From: Flavobacterium sp. UBA4098
Lineage (GTDB): Bacteria; Bacteroidota; Bacteroidia; Flavobacteriales; Flavobacteriaceae
Direction: 5' to 3'
DNA: 51,725 nucleotides
Assembly: GCA_002382495.1 (NCBI GenBank)
Contig: DFXW01000023.1
Coordinates: 1 to 51,725 of the forward strand
Shown here: piece by piece, positions 30,647-39,086 of the stretch
Position numbering within the stretch: the first letter of the stretch is position 1
How the letters are laid out: each line of letters starts with the position of its first letter
Notes under the pieces: model-generated
Told to the model about the DNA's origin: nothing
Seen by the model: the letters and a program-made list of their open reading frames with translations, nothing else
Databases searched by the model: none
Position numbers and translations under genes: made by a program

Positions 30647-31678
30647 TTATTTTGCTTCGATAAAATTATGAAGCACGATAGGGAATGGATAGGTTTTCAA
30701 ACCAGTTGAGTTGATTCCGTTTGGCAAGTGACCATTTACTTTTACATTCCAAAATTTGATGTGTAAATGTTGGTGTGACAATTTATGGAGGATACTTTTG
30801 GAATTTTCTTCTCCTATAGAAACAATATCAAAGTCTTGAAAATTGGTTTTTATCTGCTCTGAAAGCGTAACAAAGTTTTCTTCTTTTTCGGTTTCAATTA
30901 AAGGAAATTCATAAAGGTTGTGCCAAATACCTTTGTCCGTTCTTTTTTGAATAATGGTGTTGGCCATATCATCTGAAAAGATGAGGTAATTGAAAAATCG
31001 GTTTCTAACTTTTAGTTTTTTCAATTTTACAGGTAGTATGTCAACTTTCTTTTTTTGCAAAGCCGCACAGCTTTGGTTAAAAATACAATCGGAACAATTG
31101 GGACTTTTTGGAACGCATTGTAAGGCACCAAATTCCATTATAGCTTGATTAAATAACGCCGGATTTTCATTTGGAATTAATTCCATTGCCAAAGCACTGA
31201 ATTCCTTTTTGGCGGAAGCCGAAGCAATATCGGTTTCAATATCAAAATAGCGAGAAAGGACTCTAAAAACATTCCCGTCCACAACTGGAACTACTTCGTT
31301 GTAAGCAAATGAGGCAATGGCCGCAGCGGTATATTCGCCAATTCCTTTTAATTGAAGTAAGTCTTTGTAGTTATTTGGAAAAACGCCGCCAAGTTCGTTT
31401 GCAATAAATTGAGCGGTTTGATGCAAGTTTCTGGCGCGAGAATAATAGCCTAATCCTTGCCATAATTTCAATACTTGTTCCTCATTGGCATGAGCCAAAT
31501 CAAAAACGGTAGGAAAAGCTTTTGTAAACGAAAAAAAATAAGGCATTCCTTGCGCCACTCGTGTTTGTTGGAGCATAATTTCAGAGAGCCAAATCGGGTA
31601 TGGATTAGTGGTATTTCGCCATGGTAAATCACGTTTATTTTGTAAATACCAATCTATCAATAAGTTAGAAAAATCCAT
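30647..31678 (-). CDS. mutY: Adenine DNA glycosylase MutY
   Basis: The 343-aa protein removes adenine opposite 8-oxoguanine. Catalytic Glu is in SEIMLQQTRV (about 31-40). The helix-hairpin-helix is LKGIGEYTAAAIASFAY, with the catalytic Asp in VVDGNVFRVLSR, and the iron-sulphur cluster cysteines are spaced C-x6-C-x2-C-x5-C in CVPKSPNCSDCIFNQSC. The C-terminal third is the NUDIX-like 8-oxoG recognition domain. A -7 box TACTTTTG lies on the minus strand at 31696-31703, 17 bp before the ATG. Confidence 0.96.
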   Translation of the reverse strand: MDFSNLLIDWYLQNKRDLPWRNTTNPYPIWLSEIMLQQTRVAQGMPYFFSFTKAFPTVFDLAHANEEQVLKLWQGLGYYSRARNLHQTAQFIANELGGVFPNNYKDLLQLKGIGEYTAAAIASFAYNEVVPVVDGNVFRVLSRYFDIETDIASASAKKEFSALAMELIPNENPALFNQAIMEFGALQCVPKSPNCSDCIFNQSCAALQKKKVDILPVKLKKLKVRNRFFNYLIFSDDMANTIIQKRTDKGIWHNLYEFPLIETEKEENFVTLSEQIKTNFQDFDIVSIGEENSKSILHKLSHQHLHIKFWNVKVNGHLPNGINSTGLKTYPFPIVLHNFIEAK

Positions 31679-31736
31679 TGTTAATTATTTGTTTGCAAAA
31701 GTAAAAGTTTATGTGATTAAAATTTAATGAATTAGC

Positions 31737-31768
31737 TTGAATAATTGTTTTTTTAATTCATATATTTG
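31737..31768 (+). promoter_or_regulatory. HU promoter TTG-N21-TATATTTG
   Basis: TTG at 31737-31739 and TATATTTG at 31761-31768, 44 bp before the HU ATG. Confidence 0.85.
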
Positions 31769-31812
31769 CAAACTCAAAAAAAAGTACAACATTTATAAAT
31801 TAAGGAAAGAAA

Positions 31813-32103
31813 ATGACGAAAGCAGATATCGTAGCGAAAATTTCAGAGAAATTAGGTCTTGAAAAAGGAGATGTTCAGGCAACTGTAGAAACATTTATGA
31901 ATGAAGTGAAAACTTCATTAGAGACTGGAGATAACGTATATTTAAGAGGTTTTGGAAGTTTTATCGTAAAAACAAGAGCTGAAAAAACTGGAAGAAACAT
32001 TTCTAAAAATACAACCATAAAAATACCTGCTCACAATATTCCTGCTTTTAAACCGGCAAAAGTTTTTGTAGAAGGCGTAAAAATCAATAACGAAGCAAAA
32101 TAA
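31813..32103 (+). CDS. HU/IHF-family DNA-binding protein
   Basis: The 96-aa product has the HU layout: helical N-terminal part (MTKADIVAKISEKLGL), LRGFGSFIVKTRAEKTGRN leading into the DNA-embracing arm, and NIPAFKPAKVFVEGV at the end. It bends and compacts DNA as a dimer. It has a strong promoter and lies divergent from mutY, and is followed 30 bp later by a tiny basic protein gene. Confidence 0.95.
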   Translation: MTKADIVAKISEKLGLEKGDVQATVETFMNEVKTSLETGDNVYLRGFGSFIVKTRAEKTGRNISKNTTIKIPAHNIPAFKPAKVFVEGVKINNEAK

Positions 32104-32133
32104 AAGAATAATTAATCATAAAATCTACAAGAT

Positions 32134-32226
32134 ATGCCAAGTGGTAAAAAAAGAAAGAGACATAAGGTAGCGACGCACAAACGTAAAAAAAGAGCGAGAG
32201 CTAACCGTCACAAGAAGAAAAAGTAG
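32134..32226 (+). CDS. 30-aa highly basic protein, probable ribosome- or nucleic-acid-associated
   Basis: ATG at 32134 to TAG at 32224-32226 encodes MPSGKKRKRHKVATHKRKKR followed by ten more residues, nearly all Lys, Arg, His. It lies 30 bp after HU and just before a terminator, so it is co-transcribed. I recall near-identical tiny proteins at this place in many Bacteroidetes, which suggests strong selection. Composition is like small ribosomal proteins such as THX; binding to rRNA or DNA is an inference. Confidence 0.75.
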   Translation: MPSGKKRKRHKVATHKRKKRARANRHKKKK

Positions 32227-32243
32227 TTTTAAACTACTTTTTT
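32217..32243 (+). terminator. Terminator overlapping the end of the 30-aa gene
   Basis: AAAAAGTAGT and ACTACTTTTTT pair across TTTAA; the stop codon of the small gene is part of the stem. Confidence 0.75.
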
Positions 32244-32474
32244 CTTTTTAAACGTTCATTGAAATCGAAAATTAGTTATGAGTCCTCAGTTTTTGGTATT
32301 CAGCATGCTGACTACACAGAACTGTCTGCGGCTAGCTAGTTTTCCCCGGGTTCAATACCTGTTAAAAATATTGTTTAATCCATCCTTACTATAAGTTGTA
32401 GTTGATGGTTGTTCGTTATTAGTCTTTTCTAATAACAAATAATCAGCGATAAACAACCCATTGTTCGGATAAAA
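32244..32474 (+). promoter_or_regulatory. Long structured leader upstream of rng
   Basis: About 230 bp without a gene. Visible structures include the palindrome CAGCATGCTG (near 32303-32312), a perfect 8-bp hairpin GTTATTAG/CTAATAAC (32415-32436) and a longer-range pair GGTTGTT (32407-32413) with AACAACC (32452-32458) enclosing it. No clear promoter consensus was found. In other bacteria RNase E acts on its own leader; a similar feedback here is only a hypothesis. Confidence 0.35.
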
Positions 32475-34028
32475 ATGTACAGCGTGAATAAAGAATTAAT
32501 CATTCGATCCAGTTCAGAAGCCGTAGATTTTGCCTTATTAAAAGATGGAAAACTAATTGAATTACACAAGGAAGAAGAAAAAAGCAACTTTCAAGTTGGT
32601 GATATTTTTATTGCCAAAATCAGAAAACCTGTTGCTGGATTAAATGCTGCTTTTGTGAATGTTGGCTTCGAAAAAGATGCCTTTTTACATTATCATGACT
32701 TAGGTCCTAATTTAGCTTCCCAACTGAAATTCATAAAACTTGTAAGCGCAGGTAAATTAAAAGATTTCTCCCTAAAATCATTTCAGTTTGACAATGAAAT
32801 TGATAAAGATGGTACCATTACAGATGTTTTGAGTGCCAATCAATCAATTTTAGTGCAAGTCGTAAAAGAACCAATATCAACCAAAGGACCTAGAATTAGC
32901 GCTGAGCTTTCTCTTGCCGGACGTTTTATTGTTTTAGTTCCTTTTTCTGATCGTGTTTCTATTTCTCAAAAAATAGAAGACAAAAAAGAAAAGGACCGTT
33001 TGAAAAGACTCGTACAATCAGTTAAACCAAAAGGATTTGGTGTTATTGTTCGCACAGTAGCCGAAGGCAAAAATACAGCCGAATTAGAAAAAGATTTGCA
33101 GAACCTGCTTAGCAGATGGACTGCAATGTGTAAGAAATTACCAACTGCTCATCATCCGTCAAAAGTTTTAGGAGAGCTCAACAGAGCGTCTTCAATATTA
33201 CGAGACGTATTTAACGATACCTTCAGTGGTATTCAAATTGATGATGAAGAGTTGTACCAACAAACCAAGGATTATGTGCAAGAAATTGCGCCATCCAAAG
33301 AATCAATTGTGAAGTTTTATCAATCCAATGATACTCCCATTTTTGAGAAATACAATATAGAGAGACAAATCAAGACTTCGTTTGGAAAAACGGTTTCTAT
33401 GAGTAAAGGGGCTTACCTTATTATCGAACATACCGAAGCATTACACGTTATTGACGTAAACAGTGGGAATCGTTCGAATAAAGCTTCTAATCAAGAAGAT
33501 ACTGCCATGGAAGTGAATATGATAGCTGCCGCCGAAATAGCAAGACAATTGCGTCTTCGTGATATGGGCGGAATCATCGTAGTTGATTTTATTGATATGG
33601 CGAATCCTGAAAATCGCAAAGTATTATTCGACTTCTTACGAGAAGAAATGAGTGATGACAAAGCCAAACACAAGATCTTACCGCCAAGTAAATTTGGATT
33701 AGTTCAAATTACACGACAACGCGTAAGACCAGAAATGAATATTAAAACTAGAGAAGAAGATCCGAATAATGAAAGTGGCGAAATTGAAGCGCCAATTCTT
33801 ATTATTGACAAGATTACTTTAGATCTAGAAAGAGTAGTAAAAAGCCATCCATCTGTTGTGCTTAATGTACATCCGTTTGTGGCTGCATACCTTACCAAAG
33901 GTTTTCCATCAATACGTTCAAAGTGGTTCTTTGAACATAAAAAATGGGTGAAAATCATACCACGTGACGCTTACACGTATTTAGAATACCATTTCTTTGA
34001 CAAAAAAGGGAATGTTATTTCAGAATAA
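32475..34028 (+). CDS. rng: Ribonuclease E/G family endoribonuclease
   Basis: The 517-aa protein has an N-terminal S1-like RNA-binding region (DIFIAKIRKPVAGLNAAFVNVG), the catalytic DNase-I-like segment with the metal-binding Asp residues in HVIDVNSGNRS and VVDFIDM, and the C-terminal PPSKFGLVQITRQR. This matches RNase G/E without the long unstructured tail of E. coli RNase E. It processes rRNA and degrades mRNA. It lies downstream of HU and a basic peptide gene, preceded by a long leader. Confidence 0.95.
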   Translation: MYSVNKELIIRSSSEAVDFALLKDGKLIELHKEEEKSNFQVGDIFIAKIRKPVAGLNAAFVNVGFEKDAFLHYHDLGPNLASQLKFIKLVSAGKLKDFSLKSFQFDNEIDKDGTITDVLSANQSILVQVVKEPISTKGPRISAELSLAGRFIVLVPFSDRVSISQKIEDKKEKDRLKRLVQSVKPKGFGVIVRTVAEGKNTAELEKDLQNLLSRWTAMCKKLPTAHHPSKVLGELNRASSILRDVFNDTFSGIQIDDEELYQQTKDYVQEIAPSKESIVKFYQSNDTPIFEKYNIERQIKTSFGKTVSMSKGAYLIIEHTEALHVIDVNSGNRSNKASNQEDTAMEVNMIAAAEIARQLRLRDMGGIIVVDFIDMANPENRKVLFDFLREEMSDDKAKHKILPPSKFGLVQITRQRVRPEMNIKTREEDPNNESGEIEAPILIIDKITLDLERVVKSHPSVVLNVHPFVAAYLTKGFPSIRSKWFFEHKKWVKIIPRDAYTYLEYHFFDKKGNVISE

Positions 34029-34034
34029 AAACAG

Positions 34035-34067
34035 AAACCGCCTTTCGAAAGAGAGGCGGTTTTTTTA
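34035..34067 (+). terminator. rng terminator
   Basis: AAACCGCCT (34035-34043) pairs with AGGCGGTTT (34054-34062), followed by further T residues. Confidence 0.9.
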
Positions 34068-34198
34068 TGCTTTAGTGTGAAGGATTTAACGTTAAAGTAC
34101 AATTCATAACATTTTTTTTACAGTTTGATTTGTTTTACATAATCATTTGGTAATTCGTCCTCAAACCTCGAATGCTATTTTTACTAAAATTTAAATAA

Positions 34199-34900
34199 AT
34201 GAATTCTTTAGTAAATTTAGTTAGAGAGAATAGGATTTTCTTCAGTATTAGCTTTCTGTTGGTATTTATTTTTGGAATCTATTTGAGCTTTGTTTCAAGA
34301 GTAGACGGTTTTAAAATGATGAATAGCTTTCATAATCCATTTTTATATAATTTTTTTAATTCTGCCACTTTTATAGGTGATGGTTTATTTACAATTTGTA
34401 TCAGTTTTTTACTCGTTCTGTTTTTAAAAAAACATACTAAGTTAGCTTTACTTTTGCTAGTTGCTTATTTAAGTTCAGGCATATTTGCTCAAATTTTTAA
34501 GACTATAATTCATGCTCCTCGACCAAGCTTGTATTTTAAATTAAATAATTATAACTATTACTTAGATACATTTGCCAATAGTAGAGCAGGTTTTAACAGT
34601 TTTCCATCCGGTCATTCTTCTTCTGCATTTGCATTGATCACAGTTTTGTCAATTTATTGTAAGCGAAAACAACTTTGTTTTATTTTTCTTGTGATTGGTC
34701 TCGTGGCGGGGTATTCTAGAATCTATTTAGCACATCATTTTTTAATTGATGTTTTTGTAGGTGCCATTATAGGCATCTTGTTTGGTTCGTTGTCTGTCAT
34801 CTGGGTGAATCGCAATTGGGATAATATAGTACGTTTTTTTGCTAAAAAATTATATTCTGGTTCAGATGAACATATGCCCAATTTCCCTTCTTTACAGTAA
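34199..34900 (+). CDS. PAP2-family membrane phosphatase
   Basis: The 233-aa protein has about six helices and all three motifs of the PAP2 superfamily: K101..RP109 (KTIIHAPRP), PSGH 136-139 and SR173..H180..D184 (SRIYLAHHFLID). Such enzymes dephosphorylate lipid phosphates, for example undecaprenyl pyrophosphate or lipid A. The stop overlaps the start of the GtrA gene (TAATG), followed by an ArnT-like transferase. This suggests work on a lipid-linked sugar or on lipid A, as in LpxE/LpxF-type removal of phosphate before decoration. The exact substrate is inferred from neighbours only. Confidence 0.9.
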   Translation: MNSLVNLVRENRIFFSISFLLVFIFGIYLSFVSRVDGFKMMNSFHNPFLYNFFNSATFIGDGLFTICISFLLVLFLKKHTKLALLLLVAYLSSGIFAQIFKTIIHAPRPSLYFKLNNYNYYLDTFANSRAGFNSFPSGHSSSAFALITVLSIYCKRKQLCFIFLVIGLVAGYSRIYLAHHFLIDVFVGAIIGILFGSLSVIWVNRNWDNIVRFFAKKLYSGSDEHMPNFPSLQ

Positions 34901-35274
34901 TGGATATTATTCGATTTTTTAGATTTGGTTTGGTAGGTGCATCGGGGCTATGCATAGATTTTTGTATCACTTGGATTTTTAAAGAAAAGATTGGAGCTAA
35001 TAAATATCTTTCAAATGGCTTCGGGTTTGTTATAGCGGCAACTTCCAATTATTTTCTAAACAAGTATTTTACATTTCAAGATGCAGATACTGAAGTGATC
35101 CATCAATTTTTTTGTTTTATTGGAATTGCTTTGGCGGGTTTAGGATTTAACTTAGGGATCTTATATTGTCTTCAAACCTTTTCAAAAATTAACTTTTATG
35201 TCTCTAAATTGATCGCTACAGTATTTGTTTTTCTGTGGAATTTTTTTGCTAATTCTTGGTTTACATTTAACTAG
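34900..35274 (+). CDS. GtrA-family membrane protein
   Basis: The 124-aa product has four hydrophobic helices and the GtrA pattern (IIRFFRFGLVGASGLCIDF; SNYFLNKYFTF; NFFANSWFTF). GtrA proteins are thought to move polyprenyl-linked sugars across the inner membrane. Translation is coupled to the PAP2 gene by a 1-bp overlap, and the glycosyltransferase start lies 6 bp downstream. It would flip the donor used by that transferase. Confidence 0.92.
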   Translation: MDIIRFFRFGLVGASGLCIDFCITWIFKEKIGANKYLSNGFGFVIAATSNYFLNKYFTFQDADTEVIHQFFCFIGIALAGLGFNLGILYCLQTFSKINFYVSKLIATVFVFLWNFFANSWFTFN

Positions 35275-35280
35275 TTATTG

Positions 35281-36807
35281 ATGAATTTAGGAAAAAACAA
35301 AATATACTGGTTCATTGGTATAGCCACATTGGTCAGAATCGCAATTGCATTTTGTATTAATTTAGGAAATGACGAAGTGTATTATTTAACCTATGCGCAA
35401 CAGCTGCAGTGGAATTATTTTGACCATCCTCCAATGGTGGCTTTACTTATTCGTTTAACTACTCTAAATTTATATTGCACTTCGGATGTTTGCGTTCGTT
35501 TAGGCGCAATTATTTTAGCAGCTTGGAATACTTATTTAGTATTTTCAATTGCCAAGCAAATAAAAAACGAAAAGGCCGGTTATATAGCGGCACTATTATA
35601 TACCGCATCCTTGTATTCAAGTATAATTGCTGGGGTTTTTATTTTACCTGATTCTCCACAACTTTTTTTCTGGCTATTAGCGGTATCGGTAGTACTTAAA
35701 ATTGTTACTTCTCAAAATAAAAATACGACTCTAAATTTTCATTTAATTGGTTTTGGAATTCTCACAGGACTATGTATTATGAGTAAAGTGCACGGAGTGT
35801 TTTTATGGATTGGTTTTGGGTTATATATTCTATTTTACAAAAGAAGTTTGCTGTCGAATGGATTTCTTTACCTATCAATAATGCTTACAATTGCAATTAT
35901 TTTCCCTATAGTATGGTGGAATGTTGACAATAATTTTATCACATATACATTTCACAGCGAAAGAGTTGTAATTAATAACGGCGTAGATTTAACTCACTTA
36001 ATACAAGAGTTTACTGGCGGCATTTTGTATAATAATCCGATAAATTATTTTCTTATTGGAGCAACATTATTTTCGCTTTATAAAACCAAAACTACTGTTG
36101 CTGCTCCTGTGGTTAGAATACTTCTATTAGTAAGTCTACCACTAATAATTGTTGTATTGTGTATTTCCGTTTTTAGAGCGACATTGCCCCATTGGACAGG
36201 CCCTGCTTTTGTAACTTTATTAATATTAGTAGCTATTACATTTGAAGAAATGACACTTTATTTCAAGCAACTAAGTATTAGATTAGTAGGTTTTTCAGTT
36301 GGTTTAATTGTTATTATTTCAGTTGCCGGTTGTCTTGTTATCAATAACATTCCGGGGACTTTAGGAAGTAAAAACCAAGAGACTTTAGGTCAGGGCGACC
36401 CTACTTTAGATATGTATAATTGGGATTTTTTTAGAGCTGAATTTAAGAAAATACATAATGAAAATCTCAAATTAAGATTAACAAATACCTCTTTTGTAAT
36501 TAATAATAAATGGTTCCCAGGTTCGCATATTGATAATTATATAGTTCAGCCCTTACATTTAAATTTTATTGCGAAAGGTAAATTAGAAGACATTCATACG
36601 TATGCTTGGCTTAATAAGTTTCGTAATAAATTAAAAATGGGTGACGATGCCTATTTTATTACTTTTTCCAATTCATTTTCCAATCCGAAGGATTTGTATT
36701 TGAATCAATTTGATACAATTCAACTTCCCAAAAAGGTGATTCAATACAGAAATTACAAACCAGCTCGAGTGATGTATGTGTATTTATTAAAAGGATATAA
36801 AGGATAA
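35281..36807 (+). CDS. ArnT/PMT-like integral membrane glycosyltransferase
   Basis: The 508-aa protein has roughly eleven helices. The first periplasmic loop carries the acidic pair D31-E32 in NLGNDEVYYLTYAQ, the expected catalytic site of GT-C enzymes (families GT39/GT83), followed by WNYFDHPPMVALLIRL typical of the ArnT-like group. It should transfer a sugar from a polyprenyl phosphate to lipid A, protein or another outer-envelope acceptor. Together with GtrA and PAP2 it forms a compact decoration operon. The ATG at 35281 is chosen over a TTG three bases earlier. Confidence 0.9.
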   Translation: MNLGKNKIYWFIGIATLVRIAIAFCINLGNDEVYYLTYAQQLQWNYFDHPPMVALLIRLTTLNLYCTSDVCVRLGAIILAAWNTYLVFSIAKQIKNEKAGYIAALLYTASLYSSIIAGVFILPDSPQLFFWLLAVSVVLKIVTSQNKNTTLNFHLIGFGILTGLCIMSKVHGVFLWIGFGLYILFYKRSLLSNGFLYLSIMLTIAIIFPIVWWNVDNNFITYTFHSERVVINNGVDLTHLIQEFTGGILYNNPINYFLIGATLFSLYKTKTTVAAPVVRILLLVSLPLIIVVLCISVFRATLPHWTGPAFVTLLILVAITFEEMTLYFKQLSIRLVGFSVGLIVIISVAGCLVINNIPGTLGSKNQETLGQGDPTLDMYNWDFFRAEFKKIHNENLKLRLTNTSFVINNKWFPGSHIDNYIVQPLHLNFIAKGKLEDIHTYAWLNKFRNKLKMGDDAYFITFSNSFSNPKDLYLNQFDTIQLPKKVIQYRNYKPARVMYVYLLKGYKG

Positions 36808-36808
36808 T

Positions 36809-37252
36809 TTACTTTCTTCTAGATACAAAAAATCGTTTCATTAGTTCTGCGGCTTCATCTGCTAGTACACCAGAAATCACTTCAGTTTTTGGATGCAATT
36901 GGGTTCCCATTACGGTACAGCCCCTTTGCTCGTCGCTTGCGCCATAAACAATTTTGGAAATCTGGCTCCAATACAACGCTCCAGCACACATTTGGCAAGG
37001 CTCGAGTGTGACATACAAAGTACAGTCTTTCAAGTATTTTCCACCCAAAAAATTCGCTGCAGCTGTAATGGCTTGCATTTCGGCATGAGCCGTAACATCA
37101 TGCAATAACTCGGTTAGATTATGACTGCGCGCGATGATAGTATTGTTGATCACAATAACTGCCCCTACAGGAATTTCGCCTTTATCAAAAGCCATTTCAG
37201 CTTCCTGTAAGGCTTTCTTCATAAAATAGGTGTCGTTGAAAGGGTTTTCCAT
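36809..37252 (-). CDS. tadA: tRNA adenosine(34) deaminase
   Basis: From the ATG at 37252 the protein has 147 aa. Zinc-binding and catalytic motifs are HAE (56-58) and PCQMC (85-89), the cytidine/deoxycytidylate deaminase fold. TadA converts A34 to inosine in tRNA-Arg(ACG). Upstream in-frame ATGs would lie on the far side of the promoter box at 37257-37264 and are rejected. The gene converges with the glycosyltransferase, only one base apart, and is divergent from dxs. Confidence 0.93.
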   Translation of the reverse strand: MENPFNDTYFMKKALQEAEMAFDKGEIPVGAVIVINNTIIARSHNLTELLHDVTAHAEMQAITAAANFLGGKYLKDCTLYVTLEPCQMCAGALYWSQISKIVYGASDEQRGCTVMGTQLHPKTEVISGVLADEAAELMKRFFVSRRK

Positions 37253-37285
37253 TTGGCAAAAATAAGAATTCAATTTGTACATTTG
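37253..37285 (+). promoter_or_regulatory. dxs promoter TTG-N22-TACATTTG
   Basis: TTG at 37253-37255 and TACATTTG at 37278-37285. The ATG of dxs (37290) is only 4 bp after the box, so the transcript is probably leaderless. Confidence 0.6.
37257..37264 (-). promoter_or_regulatory. tadA -7 box TATTTTTG
   Basis: On the minus strand TATTTTTG ends 4 bp before the tadA ATG. A -33 TTG at the proper distance is not seen. Leaderless transcription is again implied. Confidence 0.5.
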
Positions 37286-37289
37286 CATC

Positions 37290-39068
37290 ATGTCAAACAA
37301 TTTACTTTCAAGCATTAACAGTCCTGCTGATTTACGTCAACTCGATGTGTATCAGTTGCCGCAATTGGCTCAAGAGCTACGCGACTTCATTATTGATGTC
37401 GTTTCGGTAAAAGAAGGGCATTTAGGTGCTAGCTTGGGAGTAGTAGAATTAACCATTGCTTTGCATTATGTTTTTGATACGCCTAAGGATTGTTTGATTT
37501 GGGATGTTGGGCATCAAGCCTACGGTCACAAAATAGTGACCGGTCGTAGAGATATTTTTCATACTAACAGACAGCTTCACGGGATTTCTGGTTTTCCAAA
37601 ACGAAGCGAAAGCGAGTACGATGCGTTTGGTGTAGGCCATTCGTCTACTTCTATTTCGGCAGCTTTGGGAATGGCCATTGCCGCCAATTTGAAAGGGGAT
37701 ATTGAAAGACAACATATAGCAGTCATTGGCGATGCATCAATAGCTTCGGGAATGGCATTTGAAGGTTTAAATCACGCGGGAGTTACCGATGCCAATTTAT
37801 TGGTTATTCTAAATGATAATGCGATTGGGATTGATCCTAGTGTGGGAGCCTTGAAAAACTATTTGACAGCAGTCAAAGAGGGAAAAAATCCAAGACAAAA
37901 CAACATGATTAAGTCCTTGAATTTTGATTATTCAGGACCAATTGACGGACATGATATTCAAGCGGTAATCCAAGAATTAGAGCGACTTAAAAAAGTAAAA
38001 GGGCCAAAGTTTCTTCATATTATTACTACAAAAGGAAAAGGACTACAACAAGCAGAAGAGAATCAGGTGCAATACCATGCACCAGGAAAATTTGACGCCA
38101 ATACAGGAAATATTATTCCAAAATCAGATGAAAATCTAGCGCCAAAATACCAAGACGTTTTTGGCGAAACTATTTTGGATTTGGCTCAAAAGAATGAAAA
38201 CATCATTGGAATTACGCCAGCTATGCCAACGGGAAGTTCGCTTAAATTGATGATGGATGCTTTTCCAAAACGCGCTTTTGATGTTGGGATTGCCGAACAA
38301 CATGCGGTTACATTAGCCGCTGGAATGGCTACACAAGGCATGGTCGTTTTTTGTAATATCTATTCTACTTTTTTACAAAGAGCGTATGATCAAGTAATTC
38401 ATGATGTGGCTTTGCAAAATTTGCCTGTAATTTTTTGTTTGGATCGTGCCGGTTTGGTAGGTGAAGATGGCACTACGCATCATGGCGTTTTTGATTTGGC
38501 TTATTTGCGATGTATTCCGAATTTAATAGTTTATTCGCCAAGAAATGAAACAGACTTACAAAATATTTTATATACGGCGCAATTAGGATTAGATCATCCC
38601 ATTGCAATTCGTTATCCTAGAGGTCGCGGGCAAAATAGTCGTTGGAAATCACCCTATCAAAAAATAGCTATTGGTAAAGGCCAATGTATACAAGAAGGAA
38701 CTCAATTTGCTGTTTTATCCAATGGAACCATTGGAAATAATGTAACGCAAGCTTTGGGAAATTTAAATCTTCCAAATAGTATTGCACATTTTGACTTTCC
38801 TTTTGTAAAACCATTAGACGAAACGCTTTTACATACTATTTTTTCAAAATTTGAAATGGTTATCACTATTGAAGATGGAGTAGTTAGTGGTGGTTTTGGA
38901 AGTGCTGTATTAGAATTTGCGGCAGCAAATAATTACCATTCTAAAATACAGATACTTGGTGTGCCGGATGAATTTATTGAACAAGGAACTGTTTTAGAAT
39001 TGCAACAATTTTGTAAAATTGACGTTAGTAGTTTGCAAAGTTTTTTTCAAGAACTGCTCAACAATTAA
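37290..39068 (+). CDS. dxs: 1-deoxy-D-xylulose-5-phosphate synthase
   Basis: The 592-aa thiamine-diphosphate enzyme joins pyruvate and glyceraldehyde 3-phosphate, the first step of the non-mevalonate isoprenoid pathway. Seen are GHLGASLGVVELTIALHYVF, the GDASIASGMAFEGLN metal/TPP motif with NDN, DVGIAEQHAVTLAAGMA, and the transketolase C-terminal domain. M6 of the longer frame is taken as start because it aligns with the usual N terminus. The DUF3078 gene follows by 18 bp. Confidence 0.96.
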   Translation: MSNNLLSSINSPADLRQLDVYQLPQLAQELRDFIIDVVSVKEGHLGASLGVVELTIALHYVFDTPKDCLIWDVGHQAYGHKIVTGRRDIFHTNRQLHGISGFPKRSESEYDAFGVGHSSTSISAALGMAIAANLKGDIERQHIAVIGDASIASGMAFEGLNHAGVTDANLLVILNDNAIGIDPSVGALKNYLTAVKEGKNPRQNNMIKSLNFDYSGPIDGHDIQAVIQELERLKKVKGPKFLHIITTKGKGLQQAEENQVQYHAPGKFDANTGNIIPKSDENLAPKYQDVFGETILDLAQKNENIIGITPAMPTGSSLKLMMDAFPKRAFDVGIAEQHAVTLAAGMATQGMVVFCNIYSTFLQRAYDQVIHDVALQNLPVIFCLDRAGLVGEDGTTHHGVFDLAYLRCIPNLIVYSPRNETDLQNILYTAQLGLDHPIAIRYPRGRGQNSRWKSPYQKIAIGKGQCIQEGTQFAVLSNGTIGNNVTQALGNLNLPNSIAHFDFPFVKPLDETLLHTIFSKFEMVITIEDGVVSGGFGSAVLEFAAANNYHSKIQILGVPDEFIEQGTVLELQQFCKIDVSSLQSFFQELLNN

Positions 39069-39086
39069 GGATATAAACAAAGCATA

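Noticed and set aside
32330..32370. T-arm-like GGGTTCAATACC, possible tRNA or tmRNA
   Set aside because: The T-stem has a mismatch, no acceptor, D or anticodon arm can be drawn upstream, and no CCA end follows.
37253..37315. Upstream in-frame starts for tadA (168 aa)
   Set aside because: They would place the translation start on the far side of the -7 box, and the extra N-terminal residues are not typical of TadA.
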